The notes below the pieces were generated by a model. The model ran no database searches. It was not told the origin of the DNA and was given only the letters and a program-made list of their open reading frames with translations. Below are positions 55,906 to 63,268 of a stretch of 64,000 nt of DNA, piece after piece. Origin of the DNA: a virus; the IMG/VR virus record IMGVR_UViG_3300047546_001496, positions 31,379-95,378 of that record. One strand, given 5' to 3'. The position numbers and the translations under genes are program-made. Position 1 is the first letter of the stretch. Each line of letters begins with the position of its first letter.

Positions 55906-56108
55906 TCAAAATCCCTCTGTTCCTCAAATATTTTATTTATATCTTCTTCCATTATATCAAATGGCCTATCATCATGATCTTTGCACACTGGCCTAATTGC
56001 ATACCCATCAGCAACAATAGTTATTGCAAATCCATCGCAATAATGACATTTAGATAACATTTGTTTATTTTTTTGTCTTAAAAAATCTAAGTATTGTTTA
56101 TTGTTCAT
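55902..56108 (-). CDS. Small Cys/His protein
   Basis: From ATG 56108 (after GGAGGAAG) the product is 68 residues, with CHYCDGFAI and VCKDHDD forming a likely zinc site. It overlaps both WhiB and kinase genes by four bases. Confidence 0.65.
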   Translation of the reverse strand: MNNKQYLDFLRQKNKQMLSKCHYCDGFAITIVADGYAIRPVCKDHDDRPFDIMEEDINKIFEEQRDFE

Positions 56109-56395
56109 TTGTCTTCCTCCAAGGTTAGATGTTGCCAAACATTGGCCCAATCCTGTGCTGTCTTGTGATCATTAAACTCTTTGGATGGATTACCAGCATC
56201 TAAATAAATACCGCCCCAAACGCCGTACTCTTTACTTGATACCCCTACAGCAAAACAAGTTTTTGATACTGGACACTTTAGACATAGTAAGTCTATTGCA
56301 GGCCTTAAAGAAATGTCTTCTTCATACTTATCAAAAAATAAATTTGTATCATAATCAAGGCACGATGCCTGATCTTTCCATTTAAGTTTGTGCAT
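56105..56395 (-). CDS. whiB: WhiB-family iron-sulfur regulator
   Basis: The 96-residue protein has the four WhiB cysteines at residues 12, 38, 41 and 47 (C...CxxC-x5-C) and the GVWGG turn at 58-62. These bind a 4Fe-4S cluster and contact the primary sigma factor. WhiB proteins occur only in Actinobacteria and their phages, so this is the best host marker in the window. The basic tail of typical members is weak, so DNA contact may differ. Confidence 0.9.
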   Translation of the reverse strand: MHKLKWKDQASCLDYDTNLFFDKYEEDISLRPAIDLLCLKCPVSKTCFAVGVSSKEYGVWGGIYLDAGNPSKEFNDHKTAQDWANVWQHLTLEEDK

Positions 56396-56606
56396 GTCCT
56401 AGCACGAACCTTTCTGGAATATCCCAGCCATTCCTACTTGGTTCGAATCTTTTAGACATATACCAATTACCCTTGAAGTATACGCCATGCTTGGAAGTCT
56501 TAGCCTTATCAGATCTATATCGATGAATAACTGTCCAGCCATCCCAATATAGTTCCTTGCTTTTTGCAACTACCGCTTCCATTTGCTCTAATGTTTGTAT
56601 AATCAT
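56382..56606 (-). CDS. Hypothetical small protein
   Basis: From ATG 56606 (after TAGGAG) the product is 74 residues: a helix, then strands with WTVIHRYRSDKAKTSKHG. It overlaps the WhiB start by 14 bases. Confidence 0.65.
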   Translation of the reverse strand: MIIQTLEQMEAVVAKSKELYWDGWTVIHRYRSDKAKTSKHGVYFKGNWYMSKRFEPSRNGWDIPERFVLGHAQT

Positions 56607-56613
56607 ATCTCTC

Positions 56614-56964
56614 CTAGTATTTAAATATTCCCACTTCAACATTATTTAATTGTGCCTGTGCTACTAATTTTGAATTATTTTCTTTTGGCTTAGAAAGATA
56701 AACAAAATAATTAATTTCTGAAAAATTTTCTGCAAGCCACGATGGTGCTACTTTAAACATTTTAATTTTTTTACCACGAGACTTCATGCCCTTTTCAGAA
56801 ACATTGGTAAACTCCATAACCATCTTATTTACATTTGCTGGTCCAGCCGAATAGATATAGAAGTACTCGTCATCTACTGGCATGCTTGACAGGGCTACGC
56901 CCATAGCACGGAGGAAAACCTGGTAGTCTTCAAAACTACTAGTTCCCTGTACCCCCACTATCAT
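56614..56964 (-). CDS. SLOG/DprA-like Rossmann protein
   Basis: The 116-residue product opens with MIVGVQGTSSFEDYQVFLRAM and has FYIYSAGPANVNKMVMEF, a pattern like small SLOG-family nucleotide-binding proteins. The Lys-rich middle could contact nucleic acid. The assignment is tentative. Confidence 0.5.
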   Translation of the reverse strand: MIVGVQGTSSFEDYQVFLRAMGVALSSMPVDDEYFYIYSAGPANVNKMVMEFTNVSEKGMKSRGKKIKMFKVAPSWLAENFSEINYFVYLSKPKENNSKLVAQAQLNNVEVGIFKY

Positions 56965-57361
56965 TTAAGTTCCCTTCTCGTAGACGATCCATTATGAATA
57001 TCATCTTATCTAATTGTACCTTACTCATGGTCATTGTGTCAACTACTCTTGTAGTTTCTTTATCCACTATTTCTCCAGACATATCGGCGGTATAAAAAAC
57101 ATTATCTTTAACCCAGTATGCCTGATCATCCATAATAATTACCTTAATCCTAGTCTTTTTCTCATGCTTTTGTGCCTGAGTTTCTTGCTTAGGCTTCTCA
57201 ATTCCTGGCTGTTTATCCAGGGCTGACCTAAGAAAAAGTTTATGACTTTGTGTCTTTCTGCTAGTTTCATTAAACTCATTAAAAATATTATATTTTGATT
57301 GAAGTTTTGAGACTATGTAGACGAGGAAAAATGAAAAAAGAAATCCAATATAGTACTTCAT
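56939..57361 (-). CDS. Membrane-anchored protein (leaderless)
   Basis: The 140-residue product has one N-terminal membrane helix (YYIGFLFSFFLVYIVS), a basic linker and a C-terminal domain with QAYWVKDNVFYTADMSG. TATAAT (57368-57373) lies exactly six bases before the ATG. Confidence 0.65.
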   Translation of the reverse strand: MKYYIGFLFSFFLVYIVSKLQSKYNIFNEFNETSRKTQSHKLFLRSALDKQPGIEKPKQETQAQKHEKKTRIKVIIMDDQAYWVKDNVFYTADMSGEIVDKETTRVVDTMTMSKVQLDKMIFIMDRLREGNLNDSGGTGN

Positions 57362-57373
57362 ACCACTATTATA

Positions 57374-57688
57374 CTACTGTCTTGAAAGATGTCTCTTAAC
57401 TTCTCTTAATGTATGTAAAATATCTTCATCAAGAGATTTAATTAGTTCTGGATCAAAAGCCTTTTTAGTCAATGTAACCACTGGATTTTCAGCCATTACA
57501 TTCATGCTAACCATACCTAGTTCCCACAACTTCATTATATGAGAGTCAAACATATTTGCTGCCTCTCTTGCTAGAACTGGACTAACATATTTTAACTTGT
57601 CAGTAAAATTGTATAGTAATTCTCCAGTATCTGGATCTACGCCTGCTGGCTCAATAGCACCACTCAATATTAAATCATCTAAATTCAT
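57374..57688 (-). CDS. Hypothetical protein (paralogue of 57690-57914)
   Basis: From ATG 57688 (after GGGAGAA) the product is 104 residues. LILSGAIEPAGVDPDTGELLYNF aligns with LLLQNAIEIADIDLNTGKTYYKI of the adjacent gene, so this pair arose by tandem duplication. The first half looks like a winged-helix module. Confidence 0.65.
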   Translation of the reverse strand: MNLDDLILSGAIEPAGVDPDTGELLYNFTDKLKYVSPVLAREAANMFDSHIMKLWELGMVSMNVMAENPVVTLTKKAFDPELIKSLDEDILHTLREVKRHLSRQ

Positions 57689-57689
57689 T

Positions 57690-57914
57690 TTATTCTCCCA
57701 ATCTCCATAGCATGGCTTTTGGACCACGCTTGTCTAATCTAAACAAATGATCCTTAAATTGATCTTCTAACTCTGCATAAATATGTGGAGCAATTTCTTG
57801 TAGTTTATCTGTTATCTTATAATATGTCTTGCCAGTATTCAAATCAATATCAGCAATCTCTATAGCATTTTGTAACAAAAGATGTTCTACAAGTGCATCA
57901 TTTTTTGCATTCAC
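57690..57914 (-). CDS. Hypothetical protein (paralogue of 57374-57688)
   Basis: The 74-residue product starts at a GTG overlapping the nuclease stop (TAGTG). It shares the winged-helix-like N-terminal half of its neighbour and lacks the C-terminal extension. Confidence 0.6.
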   Translation of the reverse strand: MNAKNDALVEHLLLQNAIEIADIDLNTGKTYYKITDKLQEIAPHIYAELEDQFKDHLFRLDKRGPKAMLWRLGE

Positions 57915-58321
57915 TATTTCCCAGACTTCTTTCTTTGTGCAGCAAGTGCAGCAAAATCCTTTACCTTGGTCTCTCCAAGATAACCCCAAGCATAACCATC
58001 TTCGATCATATGATCATTAACAGAAACAGTATCTCCATCAACATATAGCCATCCTAAAATACGACCATACTTTTCTGAAGAGTCTGGTTTTTCTGTTTTG
58101 ATTACTACAAGTTTAGCATCTTTTAACTTATATTTCAAGTACTCTTTTGCCTCAATACCTAAAGTTTTTTCAAACTTATCTGAAGTTCTTGACTCTGGGG
58201 TATCAATTCCAGCAAGTCTGACTCGCTGAGAAAATGAAACATTAAAGCCAAGATCAATATCGACATCTATCGTGTCTCCATCAACAACTCCAGTTACCTT
58301 TTTTACTCTATATTCATACAT
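57914..58321 (-). CDS. Staphylococcal-nuclease-like (thermonuclease) protein
   Basis: The 135-residue protein has the SNase fold: VVDGDTIDVDIDLGF, QRVRLAGIDTPES, KYGRILGWLYVDG, and SVNDHMIEDGYAW. The active-site Arg and Glu/Asp residues of VRLxGIDTPE and YGR are in place. It could degrade host DNA. It lacks a signal peptide, so it should act inside the cell. Confidence 0.9.
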   Translation of the reverse strand: MYEYRVKKVTGVVDGDTIDVDIDLGFNVSFSQRVRLAGIDTPESRTSDKFEKTLGIEAKEYLKYKLKDAKLVVIKTEKPDSSEKYGRILGWLYVDGDTVSVNDHMIEDGYAWGYLGETKVKDFAALAAQRKKSGK

Positions 58322-58339
58322 AGTTTTCTCCTTTATATA

Positions 58340-58900
58340 TTAAATTAATTCTTCGTTAGGCATTATATCAACCAATAGGTGTACTCTGTCGATGTCACTA
58401 TTATTGTCTACCCAATGAAACCTATGATTATTTATTTCCCAACATTCGCCCATTTGCATATTAACTCTTTCAGACCCCACCCCAAAAACCACATTTCCAG
58501 ATGTAATAATTGGTACATGGTTTCTTCTTGCTAACATTAAGTAGTCGCCAGCATCTTCATGTAATGCTACATCTTCTCCTGCTGGTAGTTTAATTAATAA
58601 AACATTTCCCCTAATACCATTATGAATTCTTTCTAAATCTTGCAAGATAGGTTCTAATAATTCAAGCAATTTTTCATCATTAGAAATCTTATTGGTTATA
58701 AACTTTTGCCCATGCTTCCACTGTATACTACTAGTGTACACATTGTAGGTATTGGTATGCTTATGTGGAGTGTTTGGCCTTTTCTGTCTACTTGTATCGA
58801 TCATCCACTCATCTGAAAAATTACTAATATAGTTATTAAGTTCTGTTACATCATATTGTGCATGTTTTTTAACATTAAAATCTTCTTCTGTTTTTCTCAT
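58340..58900 (-). CDS. Aspartyl/asparaginyl beta-hydroxylase-like oxygenase
   Basis: The 186-residue protein has VLLIKLPAGEDVALHEDAG with the metal-binding His, a RRNHVPIITS segment for 2OG contact, and GECWEINNHRFHWVDN with the second His, then RVHLLVDI. This is the Asp_Arg_Hydrox domain layout. Substrate is unknown. It starts two bases from the sulfotransferase stop. Confidence 0.82.
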   Translation of the reverse strand: MRKTEEDFNVKKHAQYDVTELNNYISNFSDEWMIDTSRQKRPNTPHKHTNTYNVYTSSIQWKHGQKFITNKISNDEKLLELLEPILQDLERIHNGIRGNVLLIKLPAGEDVALHEDAGDYLMLARRNHVPIITSGNVVFGVGSERVNMQMGECWEINNHRFHWVDNNSDIDRVHLLVDIMPNEELI

Positions 58901-58902
58901 TT

Positions 58903-59484
58903 TTACTCCAATGTTTTTGCAAAATCAGTTGAATAGCCAAAGATTGAAAAATCAAGGGCATAAAATTTTCTAACAATATCTATAGCAACATCAGTATATT
59001 CTTCAACATACATCTCTTTAGTATAGTTACCAATATGATGGAAGCCTAGTTCCCAATTTAGATCTTGTTCTAGTTCTTTTATATTTTCAAACCTATAAAC
59101 TTTTGTTACCTGGATATTATTTTGTGCATCAGTAATATACCAGGCCATTGGTAGGTGGAGCAAAGGGCTAATTTCTGATATTCTTTTTTCTAAAATATTA
59201 TTTAAATATTCCATAAAAGATATATTAGTCTTGTTTGCTTTATTATATTGATGATAAGAACTATACGTTCTAGTGTATGGATTTCTTACAACAGCAAAAG
59301 AAAATACTTTATCATCTATGTTGTTTTCTTTTTGCATATAAAAATATGGATCATGATGTCTTGGATATCCTCTTTTCCAATTATCAAGATTGTTGTCTTT
59401 TAATATTTTTATAATAGATGATCCAGCAGTTTTGGGTATATGAATATGCAAAACACCACTGTACTCTTTACCCAAAATATTCAT
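58903..59484 (-). CDS. Sulfotransferase-family protein
   Basis: The 193-residue protein has LHIHIPKTAGSSIIKIL, the phosphosulfate loop, and FAVVRNPYTRTYSSY, the 3'-phosphate motif, as in Sulfotransfer_2 proteins. It lies next to an Asp/Asn hydroxylase gene and about 3 kb from the APS kinase. The acceptor is unknown. Confidence 0.85.
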   Translation of the reverse strand: MNILGKEYSGVLHIHIPKTAGSSIIKILKDNNLDNWKRGYPRHHDPYFYMQKENNIDDKVFSFAVVRNPYTRTYSSYHQYNKANKTNISFMEYLNNILEKRISEISPLLHLPMAWYITDAQNNIQVTKVYRFENIKELEQDLNWELGFHHIGNYTKEMYVEEYTDVAIDIVRKFYALDFSIFGYSTDFAKTLE

Positions 59485-59486
59485 GA

Positions 59487-59744
59487 TTAGTTTTCGCTAC
59501 CAATCGTTCTGTTTTCCTGAAGTCTCTCTCTTTCATCAATAACACTTTCCATATACTTCATCATGTTATCGTAGCCAATAGCATTGTCCAATGCCTTATC
59601 ATAATGGTGCCCACAGAACAATAAATCTGAACCATTTTTACCCAAGACCTTTACATAGGCCTGAGCGCTACATCTATCGCATCTATCCCTGGCATCAAGA
59701 AGCCATACCTTTTCTTCTTCCTTAGACTTCAACATACTAAACAT
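59487..59744 (-). CDS. DUF7455-like zinc protein
   Basis: From ATG 59744 the product is 85 residues. DRCDRCSAQAYVKVL and LLFCGHHYDKA form the CxxC...CxxH site of an actinobacterial small-protein family. AGAAAGG and a TATAAT both precede this ATG. It supports an actinobacterial host. Confidence 0.75.
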   Translation of the reverse strand: MFSMLKSKEEEKVWLLDARDRCDRCSAQAYVKVLGKNGSDLLFCGHHYDKALDNAIGYDNMMKYMESVIDERERLQENRTIGSEN

Positions 59745-59745
59745 A

Positions 59746-59931
59746 TTATACCTTTCTATTGTCAGTTTTATAAAATCCAGAGCCATTGAATGTGACTCCT
59801 ACATTAGAGTATACACGAACTAAGTCCTTATTGCAAGTATCACATTTATACCCTGGATCTTCTTCGTTCATGCTTCTAACTTTGGTGTATCGCATAGCAC
59901 AAGCCATGCAGTCATATTCGTATGCTGGCAT
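59746..59931 (-). CDS. FmdB-like zinc ribbon protein
   Basis: The 61-residue product starts MPAYEYDCMACAMRY and has CDTCNKDLVRVYS and FNGSGFYKTD, as in FmdB-type ribbons. These are thought to be small regulators. Six bases separate it from the gene upstream. Confidence 0.85.
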   Translation of the reverse strand: MPAYEYDCMACAMRYTKVRSMNEEDPGYKCDTCNKDLVRVYSNVGVTFNGSGFYKTDNRKV

Positions 59932-59936
59932 AGCCT

Positions 59937-60044
59937 TTACTTCTTTTTCTTAGCCTTTACTTGCCAGACTGGTAGGTTTAGTTCATCTCCAGACCACTCA
60001 TAGCCAAGTATCTTAACAACAAACTTGATTATTTTAATTCTCAT
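59937..60044 (-). CDS. 35-residue basic micro-protein
   Basis: The product MRIKIIKFVVKILGYEWSGD... ends in a Lys run. Its ATG overlaps the DUF2061 stop (TAATG), so translation is coupled. Confidence 0.55.
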   Translation of the reverse strand: MRIKIIKFVVKILGYEWSGDELNLPVWQVKAKKKK

Positions 60045-60244
60045 TACTTTACTCCTTTGCCAAATTTGGCCCAAACTCTTTCATGGATAAAATATCCTAG
60101 TGCTTCCCAACCAATATAAAGAAGTGCTCCAAGGCTTGCATATTCCCATTCGCCAGTAAATAAATAAATTACTCCAGCAACTCCAACAAGGTGAAATGTT
60201 TCCCAACTTGCGGTTTTTAGCAATGTTCTTTTAGTAGATTCCAT
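60044..60244 (-). CDS. DUF2061 membrane protein (copy 2)
   Basis: The 66-residue protein has KTASWETFHLVGVAGVIYLF, a second helix and ALGYFIHERVWAKFG. These match DUF2061 and the copy at 54881-55084. AGGAGGAAC precedes the ATG, and a TATAAT lies about 20 bases upstream. Confidence 0.82.
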   Translation of the reverse strand: MESTKRTLLKTASWETFHLVGVAGVIYLFTGEWEYASLGALLYIGWEALGYFIHERVWAKFGKGVK

Positions 60245-60274
60245 AGTTCCTCCTATGTATATTATATCATTATT

Positions 60275-60301
60275 GGGCAGTTTTTAATCATGCCCAGGAT
60301 T
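60275..60301 (-). ncRNA. 3'-end pseudoknot element, copy F (compensated)
   Basis: On the minus strand stem 1 is AATC/GATT with loop CTGGGCAT; here GGGCA pairs with TGCCC. Both sides of the pseudoknot helix have changed together, compared with GAGCA/TGCTC elsewhere. It starts six bases after the protease stop. Confidence 0.75.
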
Positions 60302-60308
60302 TTTATAA

Positions 60309-61139
60309 TTACTTAATGAATGGATATGTTAGAAACTTAGTAAGCCCAGAAATAAACTGAGCAAACAAACTTGTTTGTCCAACATATGTTGTTGCTGCTA
60401 CAGAAGTTGCAACCGATGTTCCAGAAATATCATATGTATTATTAAGTGCTTTTCTAATATCTCCAACTGCAACAACATCAAGGCCTGGACCTGAATTTGT
60501 AACTGCCTGCAGCATACTTCCATCAAGTGTCATAGCGCCTACACCAACTGCACCTTGAACACATGCTGGAAAACCAACTTTATCTTTAAGGCTATCGTTA
60601 CCTGTAGCAATAAATGTTGGCACATTTTGGCTTTCTAAAGATTTAATTGAATTAGATATAATCAAATCTGTAGGACATGTTGTCCAATTAACTCTTGACT
60701 GACTTACGGAAACAGCATCAATACTATATTTAGATGCATTTTTAGATACCCAATCCATAGCATTAGAAAGACTTGCTCCAGAATTTAAAGTTCCACCTGT
60801 CGAAGTTACATTGGCAATTCTAACAAAAACAATCTTAATATTTGAATTAGTTTTTATTGATGCCGTAACCATTTTTAGTCCGTGATATATTGGATGAGAA
60901 AAGTTTGTAGATGTTGCCCATACGGGAGAGTTGGCAGATCCTTTACCCTCCATAAAATTAGTTTTATTTAGACATGACTTATTGTCTGTAAAGCATGCCT
61001 CATAAATAATTGAAGGAAATTGATTTGAGTCAATGGCTGTATCAATAATTGCCACAACTCTTTCATCTGCTGCCTTTGCAATTTGCATAGGTGCAAAAAT
61101 AGTTAGTGCTGTTAGTATTGTTATTAGTATTTTTTTCAT
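60309..61139 (-). CDS. Secreted subtilisin-like serine protease
   Basis: The 276-residue protein has a signal peptide (residues 1-23, ending IAKAADE). VVAIIDTAID has the catalytic Asp, HPIYHGLKMV the His, FIATGNDS the oxyanion Asn, and ISGTSVATSVAA the Ser. It lacks the usual Pro after GTSxA, so activity is likely but not certain. It is shorter than most S8 proteases and has no pro-domain. GAAAGG precedes the ATG. Confidence 0.8.
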   Translation of the reverse strand: MKKILITILTALTIFAPMQIAKAADERVVAIIDTAIDSNQFPSIIYEACFTDNKSCLNKTNFMEGKGSANSPVWATSTNFSHPIYHGLKMVTASIKTNSNIKIVFVRIANVTSTGGTLNSGASLSNAMDWVSKNASKYSIDAVSVSQSRVNWTTCPTDLIISNSIKSLESQNVPTFIATGNDSLKDKVGFPACVQGAVGVGAMTLDGSMLQAVTNSGPGLDVVAVGDIRKALNNTYDISGTSVATSVAATTYVGQTSLFAQFISGLTKFLTYPFIK

Positions 61140-61154
61140 TGTGTTACCTTTCTG

Positions 61155-61358
61155 TTAGATGAATATTCTTACTACATGTTCGCATGGGTCGCCTCCTGCT
61201 TCCCATTCTTCTATTTCTTCTTCACTCATATATTGATAGCCACCATCATGTGTGTGACAGTAGGGATCACTAATCCATCCTCTTTCGATGCCATTAGTTA
61301 ACCAAACACCAAACTCCTGTTCCTCTGGAGACAGGTCTTCCATACCCATATGATTCAT
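61155..61358 (-). CDS. Hypothetical acidic protein (leaderless)
   Basis: The 67-residue product has FGVWLTNGIERGWISDPYCH and a late CEHV. TATACT (61365-61370) lies exactly six bases before the ATG. A Cys/His set could bind metal. Confidence 0.65.
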   Translation of the reverse strand: MNHMGMEDLSPEEQEFGVWLTNGIERGWISDPYCHTHDGGYQYMSEEEIEEWEAGGDPCEHVVRIFI

Positions 61359-61373
61359 ATATTTAGTATACCT

Positions 61374-61907
61374 TTAAATGCTTAGAATGTCAATAGGACC
61401 TTTACAAGACATTGAGTGATTAATAGCAGCATTTACTGCAAGTACCGCTCTTTTTCTTGCATCTTTTTGTTTTTGTGTTGAATATAATGATCCTAATGCT
61501 AAGTCTGAACCAGAACCCATAGCAAGATAATCTTGTTCATATTGTGTCAACGACATGTCTCCTGCGTTGTGTTCATATATTTTTCCACGAACACATATAA
61601 GCATTCCAAAATCTGATGATGGAGAGGTATCAACCCACCAACCTTCATAAAAATTACGAAGTGCTTTTAAAAATTTACTATACATAAATTTATCAATACT
61701 GCCACGACCCTCAAAAACTGGCGGTACAAATAAATGTTTTATCCTATCTCCATCCATGGATCCAGCATACCCAAATAAGTATCCTTCTTTTTTCCAAATC
61801 TTAGGACTTGATGAAACATTAATTACATTGTCATCAGAGACACCACGATCTCCTGCCATCCATAGTTTATTATTTACTTTATCACGCACAACTGCTATAC
61901 AAGTCAT
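61374..61907 (-). CDS. Proteasome beta/HslV-like Ntn hydrolase
   Basis: The 177-residue protein starts MTCIAVVRDKVNNKLWMAGD, so Thr2 could be the N-terminal nucleophile after Met removal. GYLFGYAGS, YLAMGSGSDLALGSLYS and VNAAINHSMSCKGPIDIL follow the proteasome-like strand order. AGAAAGG precedes the ATG. It has no partner alpha subunit here and may be a self-contained peptidase or an autoprocessing enzyme. Confidence 0.75.
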   Translation of the reverse strand: MTCIAVVRDKVNNKLWMAGDRGVSDDNVINVSSSPKIWKKEGYLFGYAGSMDGDRIKHLFVPPVFEGRGSIDKFMYSKFLKALRNFYEGWWVDTSPSSDFGMLICVRGKIYEHNAGDMSLTQYEQDYLAMGSGSDLALGSLYSTQKQKDARKRAVLAVNAAINHSMSCKGPIDILSI

Positions 61908-61961
61908 GGTAGCCTTTCTGATCGTTTATATCAGTATATCAATTAAAAAATGTTTTGTCAA

Positions 61962-62594
61962 CTACTTCTTGACTTCTTGTCCACATGTTGGACAGGTCTT
62001 TGGTTTAACTGTTTTATTAGTAGTTGCTGTAGATTTTTCAGCAGGTTTTGCTGCTGCCCCGCCAAACTTGGGACGACCAAAACCAACTATAGAAATCATT
62101 ACATTGGCTTTATTTTTCTTATATGCACGAAGTTTTTTGCAGGCTTCTCCACCGTTTCTTTGACTACCTTTTTTACCATCTCCAGTTGTATTACCTTCAA
62201 TACACCAGACAGTTCCATCTTCGTTATCTTCAATTACAATACCAACATGTGAGATTCTATCTGCACCATCATTTGGAAAATCAAAATATGCAATATCTCC
62301 TGGTTCTGGATCTGCAACATCTCCATCAATCCATGATCCAGCCTTTTTAAATGCTGCTGCACCATTGGGTGTAAAAACTGTGTTTGGAACTTTTACTCCT
62401 GCTTCATTAGCACACCAATTAACAAATGATCCGCACCAAGGTTGAAAGTTAGCCTTTGTATATGCACCATACTTTGTTTCGTTATCTTTTGGACCCTCAA
62501 TATATCCAACTTGTGATTTAGCAACCTGAATAAATCTGCCAACTGTTCCTGGTTGATGTTTATCTACTGGTGGTACTGGAAAATTATCTGCCAT
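61962..62594 (-). CDS. CHAP-domain endolysin
   Basis: The 210-residue protein has the CHAP core: WCGSFVNWCANEAG with the catalytic Cys, RISHVGIVIED with the His, and VWCIEGNTTGDG. The C-terminus has a Pro/Lys linker and a CPTCGQE zinc-like end. It should cut peptidoglycan amide or peptide bonds. It lies three bases from a holin-like gene and near a lipoprotein gene, forming a lysis cassette. Confidence 0.9.
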   Translation of the reverse strand: MADNFPVPPVDKHQPGTVGRFIQVAKSQVGYIEGPKDNETKYGAYTKANFQPWCGSFVNWCANEAGVKVPNTVFTPNGAAAFKKAGSWIDGDVADPEPGDIAYFDFPNDGADRISHVGIVIEDNEDGTVWCIEGNTTGDGKKGSQRNGGEACKKLRAYKKNKANVMISIVGFGRPKFGGAAAKPAEKSTATTNKTVKPKTCPTCGQEVKK

Positions 62595-62596
62595 GA

Positions 62597-63040
62597 TTAC
62601 TTTTTATCCCATTCTGTATCTACTGGATGTTCTGCTGGAACTGCTCCATCTGGTTTTGCAGCAAGCCTTGCATATGTTTCTGCAAGTTCTGCATCAAGTT
62701 TATCTTCTGCCATTCTAATTTCAGACTCAAGTTTCTTGTCTGCTTGTGTATTTTTAGCATCAACTTCTTTATTATCTATTTGTGCTTTCATAATATCTTT
62801 AGCACCAGACTGACCAATTAATAATCCCGCTAATGTTCCTGTAATAAAAGTTGCAACTGATCCAAGCACATTGAAGAACATCTTATCATTTTCTGATTGT
62901 GCTCCGACTGGTTGTGTAACAAACAACAAACCATATAAAATTCCAAGTGCTGTGAATAAAAGAATTGCACCAAGTGTGCAACCTAAAATAAACTTTAAAC
63001 GAGCATCCAACTCTGCTGGTGTTAGTCTTTCTTTAGCCAT
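62597..63040 (-). CDS. Holin-like membrane protein
   Basis: From ATG 63040 (after GGAAAGAAA) the product is 147 residues with two membrane helices (LGAILLFTALGILYGLLF; VLGSVATFITGTLAGLLI) and a charged coiled-coil tail. It sits between the endolysin and lipoprotein genes, which supports a holin role. Confidence 0.75.
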   Translation of the reverse strand: MAKERLTPAELDARLKFILGCTLGAILLFTALGILYGLLFVTQPVGAQSENDKMFFNVLGSVATFITGTLAGLLIGQSGAKDIMKAQIDNKEVDAKNTQADKKLESEIRMAEDKLDAELAETYARLAAKPDGAVPAEHPVDTEWDKK

Positions 63041-63248
63041 TTTTCTTTCCGTTCTGGTAATCATCCCATACCGTCTTACCTACTAAATCTCTTGAACAAG
63101 TTCCAGAGGCTTCACATATTGGCGGATTACACTCTTTAAGTTCCCAATTTGCTGGATCTTGGCAGGAATAACGATAACCACCGTCATAGTTACAACTACT
63201 AAGACCTAATACAAGTATACACGATAAAAAAATACGAAGCGTACGCAT
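63033..63248 (-). CDS. Small lipoprotein (lysis-associated)
   Basis: The 71-residue product has a lipobox (LGLSSC) at residue 19, then a Cys-rich segment (CQDPANWELKECNPPIC) known from T4-like aquatic phages. It could act as an outer spanin-like factor. TATAAT (63255-63260) lies exactly six bases before the ATG. Confidence 0.75.
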   Translation of the reverse strand: MRTLRIFLSCILVLGLSSCNYDGGYRYSCQDPANWELKECNPPICEASGTCSRDLVGKTVWDDYQNGKKNG

Positions 63249-63268
63249 ATATGCATTATACCAATATA

